Below are positions 45,280 to 56,724 of a stretch of DNA of 64,000 nt, piece by piece. Position 1 is the first letter of the stretch. The number at the start of each line of letters is the position of its first letter. The stretch is taken from positions 50,526,145 through 50,590,144 of the forward strand of contig CM057468.1 of the NCBI GenBank assembly GCA_030035585.1, written 5' to 3'. The stretch is from Dugong dugon (Eukaryota; Chordata; Mammalia; Sirenia; Dugongidae). The notes beneath the pieces were generated by a model. It was not told the DNA's origin. It did no database searches and worked only from the letters and a program-made list of their open reading frames with translations. The position numbers were made by a program, and so were the translations under genes.

Positions 45280-45760
45280 TCTCACAACCATCTCTCTGGC
45301 ACAGGCCTGCACCATGTCTTACCTGTACGTTTGTGGTGCTCACTTCCCCCAGCTCACATCTCTGCACCCAATCTCGCCCCTTTCCAAGTGATTCTCCACA
45401 CAGCAGCCATTCTGATGACATCACTGCCCAGCTCACAGCCCGGGCGTGCTCTCCGCTGTCCCAGGGGGACACCCTATCCCTTCTGGCCAACAAGCCTCCA
45501 CTTAAGCTCTCCTGCCTTTACTGGCATCGCTCTCCCCTCACACTCTCCAGGCCAGTTCCCTGAACTTATTTCAGTTCCTGGGATTAGTGCGCCAAGCTCT
45601 TTCTCACCTCTAAGCCTTGTCTAGAGGCTGTTTTATTCCACCTGGCCACACAGACAGACACACACAACGACACACACAGACCCACTCACCCTGCTCCACC
45701 TGACCAATTCCTAATTATTCTTTAAGCCTCAGGTGAGACCCTACTTCCTTCAGGAAGCCA
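45280..45760. repeat. L2-type ancient LINE
   Basis: 'cattctgatgacatcactgcccagctc' and the closing 'cttcaggaagccacc' are L2-like. A (CACA)-rich patch lies at 45650-45690. Confidence 0.5.
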
Positions 45761-45762
45761 CC

Positions 45763-45977
45763 AAAAAACCCAAACCAAACCTATTGCTGTCTAGTCGATT
45801 CCGACTCATAGGGACCCTACAGAACAGAGTAGAACTGCCCCATAGAGTTTCCAAGGCTGTAAATCGTTATGGAAGCAGACTTCCACATCTTTCTCCTGAG
45901 GAGTGGCTGGTGGGTTTGCACTGCCATCCCTTTCAGTTAGCAGTCAGGCACTTAAACACTGCACCATCAGGGCTCCT
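45763..45977 (-). mobile_element. AfroSINE (type A), antisense
   Basis: Complete: the reversed tail 'caaaccaaacctattgctgtctagtcgattccgactc', the body, and the head end 'gcaccatcagggctcc'. Confidence 0.88.
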
Positions 45978-46094
45978 TTAGATAGCCACATTGCTGCCCC
46001 ACAATTTCTCCACTGGGACAGTACCCACGCTGTACTGCAAATGATATTGTAGCTGCCTGATTCTGTGTCTCTGTCCCATGGAATGTGCCTCTCT

Positions 46095-46260
46095 GTTCAC
46101 CTTTGGGTCTGGCAGAGTACCTGCAGTGTATTAAGCTCTGTTTGGTTGAAAAAGATAATTGGTTTATCTTCATTTTACTTCGGAGGAGCTTGAATCTCAG
46201 AAATTAATTAGCTTGCCTGGACTTGGGATTTAAGCCCAGGTCTTACTCCACAGAACACGT
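46095..46260 (-). repeat. MIR-like fragment, antisense
   Basis: 'cttgaatctcagaaattaattagcttgcc' and 'gggatttaagcccaggtctta' follow the reversed MIR order, strongly diverged. Confidence 0.5.
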
Positions 46261-47360
46261 GATTTTTTCCACACCAGCTGTCAAAGCGCAGATCTTGGAA
46301 AGAGAAAAATGTGCCAAGGGCTCCTGCAGGGACCTCTCTGCAGCAGCACTGTTTGGTGTGTCATCTTTCAGCCCTGCTGCATCTCATAAACTCTCGGCAG
46401 TTAATTAATTACTCCGTCTAAAAGGCTGAAAGTCTACAATTGCTTGGCCATTTTTTCCTTTCTGTCTCTGTGGGTCGTTGTACGTAGGTAAGATAAGGTA
46501 CTATAGACCATAATGGAGGGAGAGGTGGCAAAGTCACAGTGTGTGTGTTGGGGGCCTGATCACACTGGCTAATAATGAGCAGTTAGCTTTCTGTTCCAAT
46601 TTTATTTGCAGGCAGTTTACAATCCTTAAATCATCTTTACCACAGCCAAGTGACAGACAGCAGGGCGTTTCCTCAGTATATTGAAAGTGGAGGCCCCAGG
46701 CCACAGTGGTTCAGGTTTCTGGAGATTTCCTGTCCCTGACTGCAGGTTAAGCATCTCTGATGTGCGGGGAAGTTTCTTTTATGGTTGAAATGGAGAGTGT
46801 TGGTTGGTGCTGAGGCATCCACTGGTTTGGTTTCAGAGAGCATCTGCTGTCAGCCTCTTGGAAGCTGTTGAAGGACGGTTGATCAGAAAGGCTTTTTGTT
46901 AGTTAACAACACCTATTAAGCACCTCCTGTATGCAGGGCCAAAGGAAGTCAAGGAGGGAGATGGAAGATGGTCAGGTGCAGGTCGTTCTCATTACGCTCT
47001 TATTAGCGGTGTGTCCTTGGTTCATTGGCTTATACTCTCTGTGCTTCTTGATCCTCTGTGAAATAAGGGTGATGATAATTCACCTTCCAGTTAGGGTGCC
47101 TTTAGTGGCAAAGAAAATTTGTTATTACCTCACATAAGATAAAGTCCTGAGGTAAGGTAAGTCACGGTTAATCGAGTGGTTAATGGCGGTTGGTTAATTT
47201 GGCAGCTTTGTGAATTCCGCTGTGTCAGCTTCCACAGTTGCTTGTCCCAGGAGCTAGTTCTCCTCTTGGTCCCCAAGTGTCTGCCACAGTGCAGGCAACC
47301 AGGTCCTGAGGCAGAAAAGTGAAGTCTCTCTACCTTGTGCCTCTTTTTTTTGTTGTTGTT
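46261..47360. other. Intron 3 interval, apparently unique
   Basis: Non-repetitive sequence. It includes 'gcagttaattaattactcc' (46398-46416), a homeodomain-type AT core in otherwise mixed sequence. No exon was recognised. Confidence 0.45.
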
Positions 47361-47362
47361 GT

Positions 47363-47553
47363 TTGGTTAATGCACTCTGCTGCTAACCAAAAGGTTCAAA
47401 GTTTGAGTCCACCCAGAGGCACCTCAGAAGAAAGTCTTGGTGATCTACTTTGGAAAAAACAGCCATTGAAAACCCTATGGAGCACAGTTCTACTCTGACA
47501 TGTGTAGGGTTGCTATGAGTCAAAATTGACTTGTTGGTACCTGGCTTGGCTTT
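47363..47553 (+). mobile_element. AfroSINE (type B), 5'-truncated
   Basis: It starts in the head at 'ggttaatgcactctgctgc'. The body and tail are intact to 'ttgttggtacctggcttgg'. Confidence 0.84.
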
Positions 47554-47554
47554 A

Positions 47555-48000
47555 TTTTTTAGAGCAGTTTTAGGTTTACAGAAAAATTGTACAGAAAATA
47601 CAGAGTTCCCATATACCCTGTCTCCCCTCTGCACTGTTTCTCCTCTTAACATCTTCCATAGTGTGGTACATTTGTTACCACTGGGGAACCAATATCAATG
47701 CGTCATTACTAACTACAGTCCATAGTTTACATGAGGGCTCACAGTTGGTATTGTACAGCCCCGTGGGTTTTGACAAATACATGTTATGTTTCCACCATTA
47801 TAGCGTCATGCAGAAAATTTCACTGCCCTAAAAAGGCCCTGTGCTCCATCTATTCATCCCTCCCTCTCTCCCTGAGCCCATGGCAACCACTGTTCTTTCC
47901 ACTGTCTCTATACTTTTGCCTTTTCCAGAATGTCATATAGTTGGAATCATACAGTGTGTGTAGCTTTTTCAGACTGCTTGCACCTCTATTTGAGAAAGAG
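47555..48000 (-). mobile_element. Old L1 3' end, antisense
   Basis: The landmarks 'gagcagttttaggtttacag', 'gtggtacatttgttacca', 'gtccatagtttac' and 'tgccttttccagaatgtcatatagttgg' are the reversed 3' region of an old L1 subfamily common to placental mammals. Confidence 0.78.
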
Positions 48001-48344
48001 AAAATTCTTCCCAGGAACCCCCAACAGGTTTTTCCTCAGGTCTCAATGGCCAGAATTGCAGTGGATGCTCATTCTTCACCCAGTCCCTGATAGAAACAGT
48101 GGAGTTACCAGGACTGGCTCTGAGATGAAGCCTGATTTATCCATGGGGCTGGTCCAGTCCCCAGCTTCCTCCTCTAGCACAAGGCTCCCAAGCCTGAACC
48201 AAGACTGGGGTAGGTAGGGAACTAGTAATGGTACCACACTCAGGAGGATTTGAGTCTACCTGGGTTCAGAGTGCTAGTGCAGTGCCCACAGATACAGCAG
48301 GGGACACTGCAAGGGCTCCTTTCCCCCTTTCCCTCTCAAGGAGC

Positions 48345-48546
48345 TTGCTGTTGTTGAGTGCTGTCTCAAGTCGGTTTTTGAGTCATTGCATCTCCATGTG
48401 ACAGAGTAGAACTGCCCACAGGATTTTCTAGGCTGTAATCTTTACAGGAACAGATTGCCAGGTCTTTCACCCGCAGAGCCGCTGAGTGGGTTCAAACTGC
48501 CGTTAGCAGCTGAGTGCTTAATTAACTGTTGCGCCACCAGGGCTCC
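48345..48546 (-). mobile_element. AfroSINE (type A), antisense
   Basis: It runs from 'gctgttgttgagtgctgtctc' to 'gttgcgccaccagggctcc'; the whole body is present. Confidence 0.86.
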
Positions 48547-48589
48547 TTGTTGTTTTTGTCAGGACTGTGTTTCCCAGTTACAGACCTTG

Positions 48590-48801
48590 TTGATGTTTTT
48601 GTTCAGTGCCGTTGAGTCAGTTCTGACTCATAGCAACCCTATATGGAATAGAACTGCCCCTTAGGGTTTCTTAGGCTGTAATCTTTACGGGAGCAGATTG
48701 TCAGTCAGGTCTTTTCTCCCTCTGAGCGGCTGGTGGGGTCCAGCTGCCGACCTTTTGGTTAGCAGCCGAGTGCTTTGACCATTTTGGGCCACCAGGGCTC
48801 C
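48590..48801 (-). mobile_element. AfroSINE (type A), antisense
   Basis: It runs from 'gatgtttttgttcagtgccg' to 'gggccaccagggctcc'. It lies 43 bases after the previous SINE in the same orientation but differs from it throughout, so it is an independent insertion. Confidence 0.86.
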
Positions 48802-48804
48802 GTT

Positions 48805-49390
48805 ACAGACCTTAAAAGGATTAAAGAGGTATCCCCCTGGAGGGGTTAAAAGGCCAATGAAAGTGGCCTGGCATCTGGGTTTCAGGATTTTAGGAGGCAG
48901 TTTCTGAAATTAAACTCTCGTCTGGGCTTGGTGGGGTGTTTTCCACCTCTGCAGACGGAAGGCCGTTGGCTCTCAAAAGAGAACCAGACTTTCTGGCTCG
49001 ATGAAATGTCAGAAGAGCAAACCGAAGGAATTTACAGGCAGCATGCATGGACCTAGTCTAAAAGGACTTCCTAATTTTTCTGCTATCCACCTGGTCTGTG
49101 AGCACACATTTGCTTCTCTTTTAACAGCAACTTTCGCCAATAAATCAAAACCCTTTGGGAGAAACACCTAAATTATTAAAGCCTTAATCGTCAATGTATA
49201 TCTACGTTTCTGTGGGTTAGTAATACTCACTTAATAGTCTTACAAATGGCAGGCCAGCCATGATCTTTGGCTGTTTTTAATGTCCCAACCTTTGTTCCTG
49301 GGGAGATGTTGCAACCAGTGTGGGCAATGTCATGCTGTTCATTTGGAGTGCATGTATGCGTTTTGCCTCATGTTTGTGTTTAGAACAGTG
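48805..49390. other. Intron 3 interval, apparently unique
   Basis: Non-repetitive, with AT-rich 49120-49260. No exon was recognised. Confidence 0.45.
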
Positions 49391-49530
49391 TAGTTGGAAG
49401 AGCACTGGACCAAGAGTCAGAGACTTACATCTTGGTTTTGGCGCTGCTGTTGACATGCCATGTGACTTAGGCGAGGCTGTTACCTCTCTGGGGCTCCTTC
49501 TCCATCTCTGAGCAGAGAGACTGGATTAGA
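49391..49530 (+). repeat. MIR SINE
   Basis: 'gttggaagagcactggaccaagagtcagagac', 'gccatgtgacttaggcgaggc' and 'gggctccttctccatctctgagc' follow MIR order. Confidence 0.72.
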
Positions 49531-49557
49531 TCAGGGTGAGCAGGACCATCCGCATCT

Positions 49558-50001
49558 ATTATACATTAAATTGTGTCCCACCAACATATGTGTCCCCAGA
49601 GTAACTTCTATACCTGTGGGTGTAATCCCATTTGGGATAGGGTTTTCTATGCTATGTTAATGAGACCGTATCAGTGTAGGATGTGTCCTAAACCTAATCA
49701 GTTCTGAGTTATTAAAAAAAAGCAGATTAGATGCAGGAACAAGCACGAACGAGAGGCGGGGAAGGGAAGGGAGCAGGGGAGATGGGCACCACATGAACAT
49801 CAGCAAAGAACTGAGGAACGAACGCAGAGGCAACGCAAGCTAAGACGAGGATCTTCCCCAGAGTCAACAGAAAGAGCCTTTCCTTAGAGCCAGTGCCTTG
49901 AATTTGGACTTCTAGCCTCCTGAATTGTGAGAAAATAAATTGTTCTTTAAAACCACCCACTTGTGGTATTGGGTTCCAGCAGCACTAGGAAACTGAGATA
50001 C
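49558..50001 (+). mobile_element. LTR, MaLR-like, diverged
   Basis: The same family as 56070-56483: 'taaattgtgtccca', 'gtaatcccatttggga', 'aaccacccacttgtggtattgg' and the end 'agcactaggaaactgagata'. The terminal bases are mutated and no target duplication is recognisable, so it is an older copy. Confidence 0.8.
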
Positions 50002-50559
50002 CCTCCCATGTCCATGCAGACATTGTGAATCAGTCCCAGCTTTCTTGGCTCTCACTGCCCCCAGACTAGACTCAGGAGATTCAGGCACTGCCGATGATCA
50101 ATCAGATGTGACACTTGAAATGAAACTGGTTCTCTATCCTAGAACTAGGTAATCCCTTGGGTCCCTTATAGTTTCATAATTTTTCTGCAGCAGACACCAT
50201 AGAAGCTGATTCCCCCTACTCTGCCATGATGTACCCTACTTTCGGAGAGTTTTATCAGAACTCCATTGGAAGCTCTCTATTCCTCTGTAACATTTGTTAC
50301 CAAGGGTTATACATACAACAGTGATGGAAAATTTGGCAGCGGATATGGTGATGGTTGCACAACATGATGAATGTCATCAGTATCCCTAAATTGTACATGC
50401 AAAAAATGTGGACATGAACAAGTTGCATTGTATATATTTTTACCACAATTAAAAGAAGAAGTTACATATATGAGGGAAGGATGGTGCTGACAGTGACTGC
50501 TTTGGTCTTCTTCACTGAGAAATCCCCAGCGTCTAGCACAGTGCCTGGAGCCTTCTCCT
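50002..50559. other. Intron 3 interval without clear feature
   Basis: A diverged stretch; 50330-50460 (atggttgcacaacatgatgaatg...) may be an eroded repeat. Confidence 0.4.
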
Positions 50560-50753
50560 GTTGCTGTGGAGTTGATTCCGACTCATAGTGACCCTGTAGG
50601 ACAGAGTAGACCTGCCCCAAAGGGTTTCCAAAGCTGTGATCTTTACAGAAGCACACTGCTACATCTTTCTTTTGTGGAAAGGCTGGTGGGTTCGAACTGC
50701 TGACCTTTCAGTTAGCAGCAAAGCACTTAACCATTGCATAGCTAGGGCCCCTG
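50560..50753 (-). mobile_element. AfroSINE (type A), antisense
   Basis: It runs from 'gctgtggagttgattccgactc' to 'attgcatagctagggcccc'; complete but mutated at the head. Confidence 0.84.
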
Positions 50754-50863
50754 GAGCATCCTAGGGCTCCATTATTATTTGTGGAATTGAATGAAAGAGA
50801 ATTATGATGTGGTGGTCTGCGTGAGAGAGGGCGCCCTCCCTCGTCTCTATTTGACCTATCCTG

Positions 50864-51045
50864 TTGTTGTTGTTAGTTGCTGACTCATGGCAACCCCGTG
50901 TGTTCCAGAGTAGATCTGTGCTCCGTAAGGTTTTTCAGGTTGTGTTAGCCAGGCTTGTCTTCCGAGGTGCCTCTGGGTGGGTTTGAACCGCCAACGTTTC
51001 AGCTGGTAGTTGAGCGCTCAACTGCTTGCACCATCCAAGGATCCT
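50864..51045 (-). mobile_element. AfroSINE (type B), antisense
   Basis: 'gttgttgttgttagttgctgactc', 'gtgcctctgggtgggtttgaacc' and 'gcttgcaccatccaaggatcc' are in order. Confidence 0.83.
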
Positions 51046-51515
51046 GTGGGGACTGCATTTATACTTTGGGCAAGAAAACTCCTTCCCTCCTTTTGGATAC
51101 TGTGAGAGTGTTAAATATCTTCTCTGGGTTTCTTCTCTGTGAGGTTGCATTCAAAGCCACAGAGAAAATGGAAATGGAAGACTTCAGCCTGGGAAAGGAA
51201 GCTGCCTCATTAGGGCTGGGCCTGGGGAGCTGATGAACGCTTTAGAAGCAGAGTCTCCCTTCCTGCTGGGCTGCTGTGGCACACGGCCTGGTACCCATCA
51301 GCCGGGGCTGGGCTCTGAGCCATCTTCTCCCACCGCCATCACTGCCTGCTGCTTCCCAGCACCTCCTGCTCTCAGTCTGCTGTCCCAGCCGACTCCTGCT
51401 CTGCGTTCGTGGCTATGAATGACTAGCGGCCGTTTCCTTGACTGCTTTGAGGATCTGCTCCCTGGCTGTGGCTCACCCTAGGAGGCACCCTGAAAGTTGG
51501 GGCCATAGTCTGATC
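51046..51515. other. Intron 3 interval without recognised feature
   Basis: Unique-looking GC-moderate sequence. The open frame at 51233-51418 lacks any domain or splice context. Confidence 0.45.
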
Positions 51516-51516
51516 A

Positions 51517-51722
51517 GGAGTCCCTGGGTGATATAAATGGTTATTGCGTCCAGCTGGTAACTGAAAAGTTGGAGGTTTGAGTTCACCCAGAGGTGCCTTG
51601 GAAGAAAGACCTGGCAATCTGCTTCCAAAAAATCAGCCATTGAAGACCCTATGGCACACAGTTCTACTGTTACACATGTGGGGTCGCCATAAGTTGGAAT
51701 CGACTCAACGACAACTGGTATG
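51517..51722 (+). mobile_element. AfroSINE (type B)
   Basis: Complete, from 'gagtccctgggtgatataaatgg' to 'gactcaacgacaactggtatgg'. Confidence 0.86.
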
Positions 51723-52249
51723 GGTACTGGTCGTCTTTGGCCAGCCTGCAAGAGGATCTTAATCTGCTTTCCCTGCCAATAGTGGAAGGAAAGAGACATT
51801 GTGTTACACAGAAGTAGGATGATCACAGAGTAGATGGGGGGCGGGGGCGACGGAGTCTCAGCAAGCCTGCTAGGTCAGGAAAGTGAGCTCCTCTCACCTA
51901 GTTCATTGTCTTCACACAGCTGCACCCCTTTGCTACTGATTATACTATGCTTCGGCCTCGGTGGCCTCCTATTCTTGCTGTCATATTGCAGCCCTCCAGG
52001 AAGAGAAAGAGACCTTGCGCTGTTAGAGGTTGTCCTTAAAAAGATGTGTGAAGAGAAGTGAGACCATCTGGCTATTCATTTTCTCGTGGGAGAACTTCTT
52101 CCCCTTTTCTTCTCTGTCCATGGCATTGACACCTACTGGACTTTGGGGAGGGGAAGTCTTAGTCCAACCATGACCACAGGGTTTATATGATTCATTACTC
52201 ATCTAGGCACCGACTGGGTGGATAGCACAGGGCCGCTGCTGTGAGAGAG
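51723..52249. other. Intron 3 interval without recognised feature
   Basis: Apparently unique; the frame at 51834-52061 shows no recognised domain. Confidence 0.45.
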
Positions 52250-52585
52250 CATGCCTTCCCTGTGACTTGTGGCGACCCTGCGTACAATGGAACAAAATGC
52301 TGCCTGGTCCTGCACCAGCTCCGTGATTGGTTGCAGATCAGATCGTTGTGCTCCATAGGGTTTTCACTGGCTGATTTTCAGAAGCAGATCACCCAGGCCT
52401 TTCTTCCTAGTCCATCTTAGTCTAGAAGCACCACTGAAACCTGTTCAGCACCATAGCAACATGGATGCCTCCATTGACAGGTGAGTGGTGGCTGCACTTG
52501 AGGTACATGGGGTGCATTGGCTGGGAATTGACCTGGGTCTCTGCATGGAAGGCGAGAATTCTACCACTGAACCACCAGTTCCCCT
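52250..52585 (-). mobile_element. tRNA-Gly-headed SINE with AfroSINE body and RTE-like tail, antisense
   Basis: At 52513-52581 the sequence is the close reverse complement of a tRNA-Gly(GCC) gene ('tgcattggctgggaattgacc' to 'gcgagaattctaccactgaaccacc'), mutated in the acceptor stem and anticodon arm. On the minus strand it continues into 'gactaagatggactagg', then the type B SINE body ('aaggcctgggtgatctgc', 'atcagccagtgaaaacc'), and ends in RTE-like 'tggtgcaggaccaggcagc'. The same arrangement occurs at 57627-57946. It is not a functional tRNA gene. Confidence 0.85.
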
Positions 52586-52662
52586 GTAGCACAGGCTTGG
52601 CACCAGCAAAAGGAGCAGGGTACTCTGTCCTCTGGAGCTTACAATCTGTCCAGAGCATTTTG

Positions 52663-52865
52663 CTTTCTTTTTTTTTTTTTTTAAATTAAATTTTTTTTCA
52701 ATAGGTGATATGTTCACATGGGTTAAATGTCAAAAAGTCAAAAGAGAAAACGTGAAAAGACTCCCTCCCAGCCCTTATCTTCTAGCCACCTAGTTCCCCA
52801 CTCAAGAGGCAATCACTGTTAATAGTTTCTTGTGTCTCTTTCCAAAGACGTTCTGTGCATATTGT
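52663..52865 (-). mobile_element. L1 3' end, antisense
   Basis: A reversed poly-A (T tract 52670-52682) is followed by 'aaagtcaaaagagaaaacgtgaaaag', 'actccctcccagccc' and 'gaggcaatcactgttaatag', a familiar L1 3' end. Confidence 0.72.
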
Positions 52866-53093
52866 TCAGTGGTTCTTGATGGGGCCAACTCTGCTAGAGA
52901 TGAGCAAACCAAGACAGCTCAGGGAAGAATTTCCTTCCTTCCAAAGGGCACGTGGCTGCAGCCATCAGGAGGTGGGTTGGGAGGACAGGACTGGCAAGGA
53001 TAATCTGAAAAAGGTTCCCAGAAGATGTGGGTATAATCCCTCCCTTCCAGTCCCCAGTCACTGGTCTAATTACTTGTGAGTAAAAATGCACAA

Positions 53094-53284
53094 AGGAGCC
53101 CTGACAGTGTAGTGATTGAAGCGCTCAGCTGCTAACCGAAAGGTCATTGGTTTGAACTCACCAGCCGCTCTGCCAGAAAAAAGACCTGGCAGTCTGCTCC
53201 CGTAAAGATTACAGCCTAGGAAACCCTATGGGGCAGTTCTGCTCTGTCACATGGGGTCGCTATGATGGCACACAACAACAACAG
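53094..53284 (+). mobile_element. AfroSINE (type A)
   Basis: It runs from 'aggagccctgacagtgtag' to 'gcacacaacaacaacag'. Flanks 'aaatgcacaaag' and 'aaatgtgcagag' look like a slightly diverged target duplication. Confidence 0.86.
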
Positions 53285-55165
53285 AAATGTGCAGAGCCAT
53301 ACAAGAGTCCAGCTGCAAACAAACCTAGAAATGGAGGCTCCGATCCTGGTGCAACCTGAGAGTGCCCTGACTCCGAGGGGGGAGACAGCAGTGGTGGGGG
53401 CTGCCATGGCCAGCAGGGGCTTTGTGAAAGACCAACCCGAGCTTCCTAGCTGTGTGACTCTGATTACTGTCTTCAACCTCGCTGGGCCTCCTTGTTCCTC
53501 ATGTACGAAACCCTTGATCCAGGAGTTTTTAACTTTTCTGTTCCTTGAACCCCTTTAGCAGTCTGAAGAAACCCATGGGCATCTTTAAATGCATACAGTA
53601 AAATATATAGGATTATAAAATAAACAGATGACATTGAAATACAGTTCTTTTCATGGACCCCTTGGTGGTCTGTGGACCGCAGGTAAGATGAGTCCATTAG
53701 TCTCTATAACCAGGTGGCTGCAGGTTTCCTGGCACAGAGTCTCTGGCCCAAGGCCTGGCCTTCATTTCCTCCCTTTCGTGGGGCAGAGCCTGGGCTGGGG
53801 GTGGAATGTTGTCAGGGTTTGAATGGATGGAGAGAGGGAGAGGGACACAGGCCTTCCAGGAGCAGGGAGGACCTCCTGGGCCGGATTCAGAGACTTCTCA
53901 CCATGGGTGTTTGTAGAACAGTGACGATGCAAGTTCCAATAATGGGAGAGAAGTGGAAGGTGGGGCTGGAAAGACACTTTGGGGCCAAGTGGTGAAGGCC
54001 CCCACGTCAAGTTATTTGAGCTGATTTCCATGGAGATGGCAGGGATGAGGTGGCAGGGCCTGATTACCCATGCAGGGGGGCCGGGGAGTCCTATTGCACA
54101 CTGATTCTTGTTCTGAGAAGGGCCAGAGTCAGGGTCTGGCTCTCATTAGCTGTGCTGGGTCTGCACCTGAGGACACCTTCCCCAAGGGGGCACCCAGTCC
54201 TCCCCTGCGGCTGCTTGGGGACTGACGAAGGGAGGGACTCAGGAAGAATTCCCTCCGGGATTGCTTTGCAAAGAGTCAAATGAACCATCCATTTTCCCCA
54301 CTTGAAGGAGATGACTCAGATTTGTCCAGCATTCGGTTTCCAAAAGGTGGCAGCACTGTCCCAAGAAACAGTATCCTGTGCACTTGGGTGGCAGTGAGAC
54401 CGGCCTTGTTACAGTGGATGGAACTGCTGCCGGTGGATGCCGACCGCCGGTCCCCCAGCCCTGCCTTTGCAGCCCAGTGAATTATTTTCCTGTTGGCTCC
54501 ATGTTGTAGCTGGGTTCCTCTCTCCTCTCCAGTCTCCTGAATCTGCGTGGAGATGGGCAGGCAAGTGGGCCGTGTCCCTGGCCGAGTTTCTGGTCCCGCC
54601 CCACGGGTCAAGTCCTGAGGACAGATGCAGCCTTGCAGGTGCACAAGCAGGCAAGCATCCCACGCAGAAGTAGCTTACACACCTTCAGCGGCCTTTTTTT
54701 TCCCCCCTGTTTTGGTGTTTGGGGTGGGGTGAAGTGGGGGCTTAGTAGGGGTGGCCACTTTAAGCAACAGAGTCTTGGATGGTCTAGGCTGAGTCTTTTC
54801 TTTTCTGATAATTTAGCATTGGTTAAGAACAGCTTGAAATGTTTTAGTGGAGCCTGTTTAAGGCACGTAGCAGTGCCTGCAGTATTTCCTCTGCTAGTTA
54901 TGGGGCTGTCGGGCTGGCATTTCTGCTTCTGATGTGTGCGTTCAAATGGAGGTGAGCCAACAGCTTGACTATAATCGAGGGAATGGATTTTCAAGACTCT
55001 GCTAGAAGGTGTAATTGTGTACAACAGGAGGAGAACCTTTGAAAGGGCTGCTTCACTTGTATGTTCTAACCAACCATAGACACACATCATTGTCAGTCTC
55101 ATCTTCAGTCCCTGCCTGTAAGATCAAAGTATTGTCTCTCAGGAAGATTTAAACCTACACACTAT
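53285..55165. other. Long intron 3 interval, apparently unique
   Basis: About 1.9 kb with no recognised repeat or exon. Open frames of up to 164 codons occur on both strands (for example 55102-54608 minus) but show no domain. Confidence 0.45.
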
Positions 55166-55167
55166 TC

Positions 55168-55640
55168 TTTTTTTTTTTTTCTTCAAAATAACTTTTTATT
55201 GTTGTTGTTGAAAATCACAGCAGAACATACACCAATTCAACTATTTCTACATGTACAACTCAGTGACATTGACTGCATTCTTCAAGTTGTGCAACCGTTC
55301 TCACCCTCCTTTTCCAAACTGTTCCTCCTCCATTAACATAAACTCACTGCCCCCTAAATTTCTTATCCAATATTTCCAGTTGCTGCTGTCAGTTTGATCC
55401 CATATGGATAGTTCTTTAAAAGAGTACAGTGCTCAAGACAGACATTCTTTACTAATTAAGCTAAACTATTGTTTGGTTTAAAGAAGACTTCCAGTGGATC
55501 TTTTTGGTTTAAGGTTTAAATATGAACTCAGGGCAGTAGTTTTGGGGGTTACATACCATTCTTTAAACCAAAACGCTAATCCTCATTTCTCCCATCTTCC
55601 ATATGTTTTCTCTTTCATGCACTGATATATATTTATACAT
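55168..55640 (-). mobile_element. Old L1 3' end, antisense
   Basis: A T tract (55169-55180), then 'ataactttttattgttgttgttg', 'atgtacaactcagtgacattgac' and 'ttgtgcaaccgttctcacc' are typical of the reversed 3'UTR of older L1s. A longer 3'UTR follows to about 55640. Confidence 0.7.
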
Positions 55641-55689
55641 TCATTAACACAAATAGACAAAGAAAAAAAACCCCACAAGTTTTGTTTAT

Positions 55690-55960
55690 TTGTTTATTCC
55701 AAAAATATTTATTGAGCCTTATTATGTACTAGGCAGTGCTCTCAGCCTTGAGGTAAGCAAGGGATGCAGTTCCTGCTTCCAAGGAGCTTATATTCTAGAG
55801 GAAGGAGATGAACGATAGACAAACAAATGAGCTAGAAATATATCATATGGAAATGTGCTCCCAGAGAAGTGGGTCTTAGGCTATGAGAGCGTGATGGGGT
55901 GCTGCTCTCAACGAGGTATCCAGGGGACACCTCCCAGAGGAGGTAGCTAATGTGTCAGTG
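55690..55960. repeat. L2-associated ancient repeat
   Basis: 'ccaaaaatatttattgagccttattatgtactaggcagtgctc' and 'ggagcttatattctagaggaaggagatgaac' are standard L2-type text. Confidence 0.65.
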
Positions 55961-56626
55961 AGCCATGGGGTTGGGGAGCATGGTGCCAGCACCGTGGGGT
56001 GAGGATGTACTTGGTGTGTTTAGGGCTGAAAGGGGCAACGTCCAGGTTACGTAGCCCTCATAGTCTGGGTGTAATGGATTGAATTGTGTCCCCCAGAAAT
56101 ATGTGTTGTAAATCCAAACCCCTTTACCTGTAGGTAGATGTAATCCCATTTGGGAATAGGGGTTTCTTTGTTTTGTTAATGAGGCAATATCAGTGTGGAG
56201 TGTGTCCTAAACCAATCACCTTTGAGATATAAAAGGAGCAGATTAGGCACAGAAGCAGGAAGGTACAAATGGGGAAAGATAGATGCCCTGTGGAGATCTC
56301 CAAGGAATGCAAGAAGAAGCCTAGAGAAGCTGAGAGAAGGATTTTCCCCTAAGCGGACAGAGAGCCTTCTCATCGAGCTGGCGCCCTGAATTCAGACTTC
56401 TAGCTTCCTAAAAAGTAAATTTCTGTCCATTAAAGCCACCACTTGTGGTATCTCTGTTATAGCAGCACTAGATAACTAAGACACTGGGCAAGGAATTTTG
56501 ATGGGATGTAGCCATTGGAGGCTTTGAAGTGAGGGAGGGACATGAAAAAGTACTTCCTACCCAGTTGATGGCCCATAATTCCCATCACTGCACACATTGT
56601 GGCTTTGCATTTGTGGGCTTCTATAA
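55961..56626 (-). repeat. L2-like repeat, antisense, split by an LTR
   Basis: With the LTR (56070-56483) removed, the minus strand reads 'aaaattccttgcccag' then 'actatgagggctacg', colinear with 58010-58075 on the plus strand. 56577-56626 also matches 57582-57631 inverted. The element is therefore the opposite-orientation relative of the repeat at 57582-58135. Confidence 0.68.
56070..56483 (+). mobile_element. Solo LTR, MaLR-like, with exact target duplication
   Basis: Start TGTAATGGATTG, end AACTAAGACA, and the 5-bp duplication CTGGG at 56065-56069 and 56484-56488. 'gatataaaaggag' at about 56226 is a plausible LTR TATA element. This copy best represents the LTR family in the window. Confidence 0.92.
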
Positions 56627-56724
56627 AAGAACCCAGGAAGGTTGCTGGAGCCAGCAAGCATTTGTGTGGCATTTTACTCTGTGTTCAGTATACGCTAACT
56701 GCTCACCATATGTCATCTCATCTG

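Noticed and set aside
52513..52581. A tRNA-Gly gene
   Set aside because: The resemblance is strong, but acceptor-stem and anticodon-arm mismatches and continuity with a SINE body at both copies show it is a SINE head.
54608..55102. A 164-codon minus-strand frame in unique DNA
   Set aside because: No domain, no splice signals examined fit, and overlapping plus-strand frames are of similar quality.
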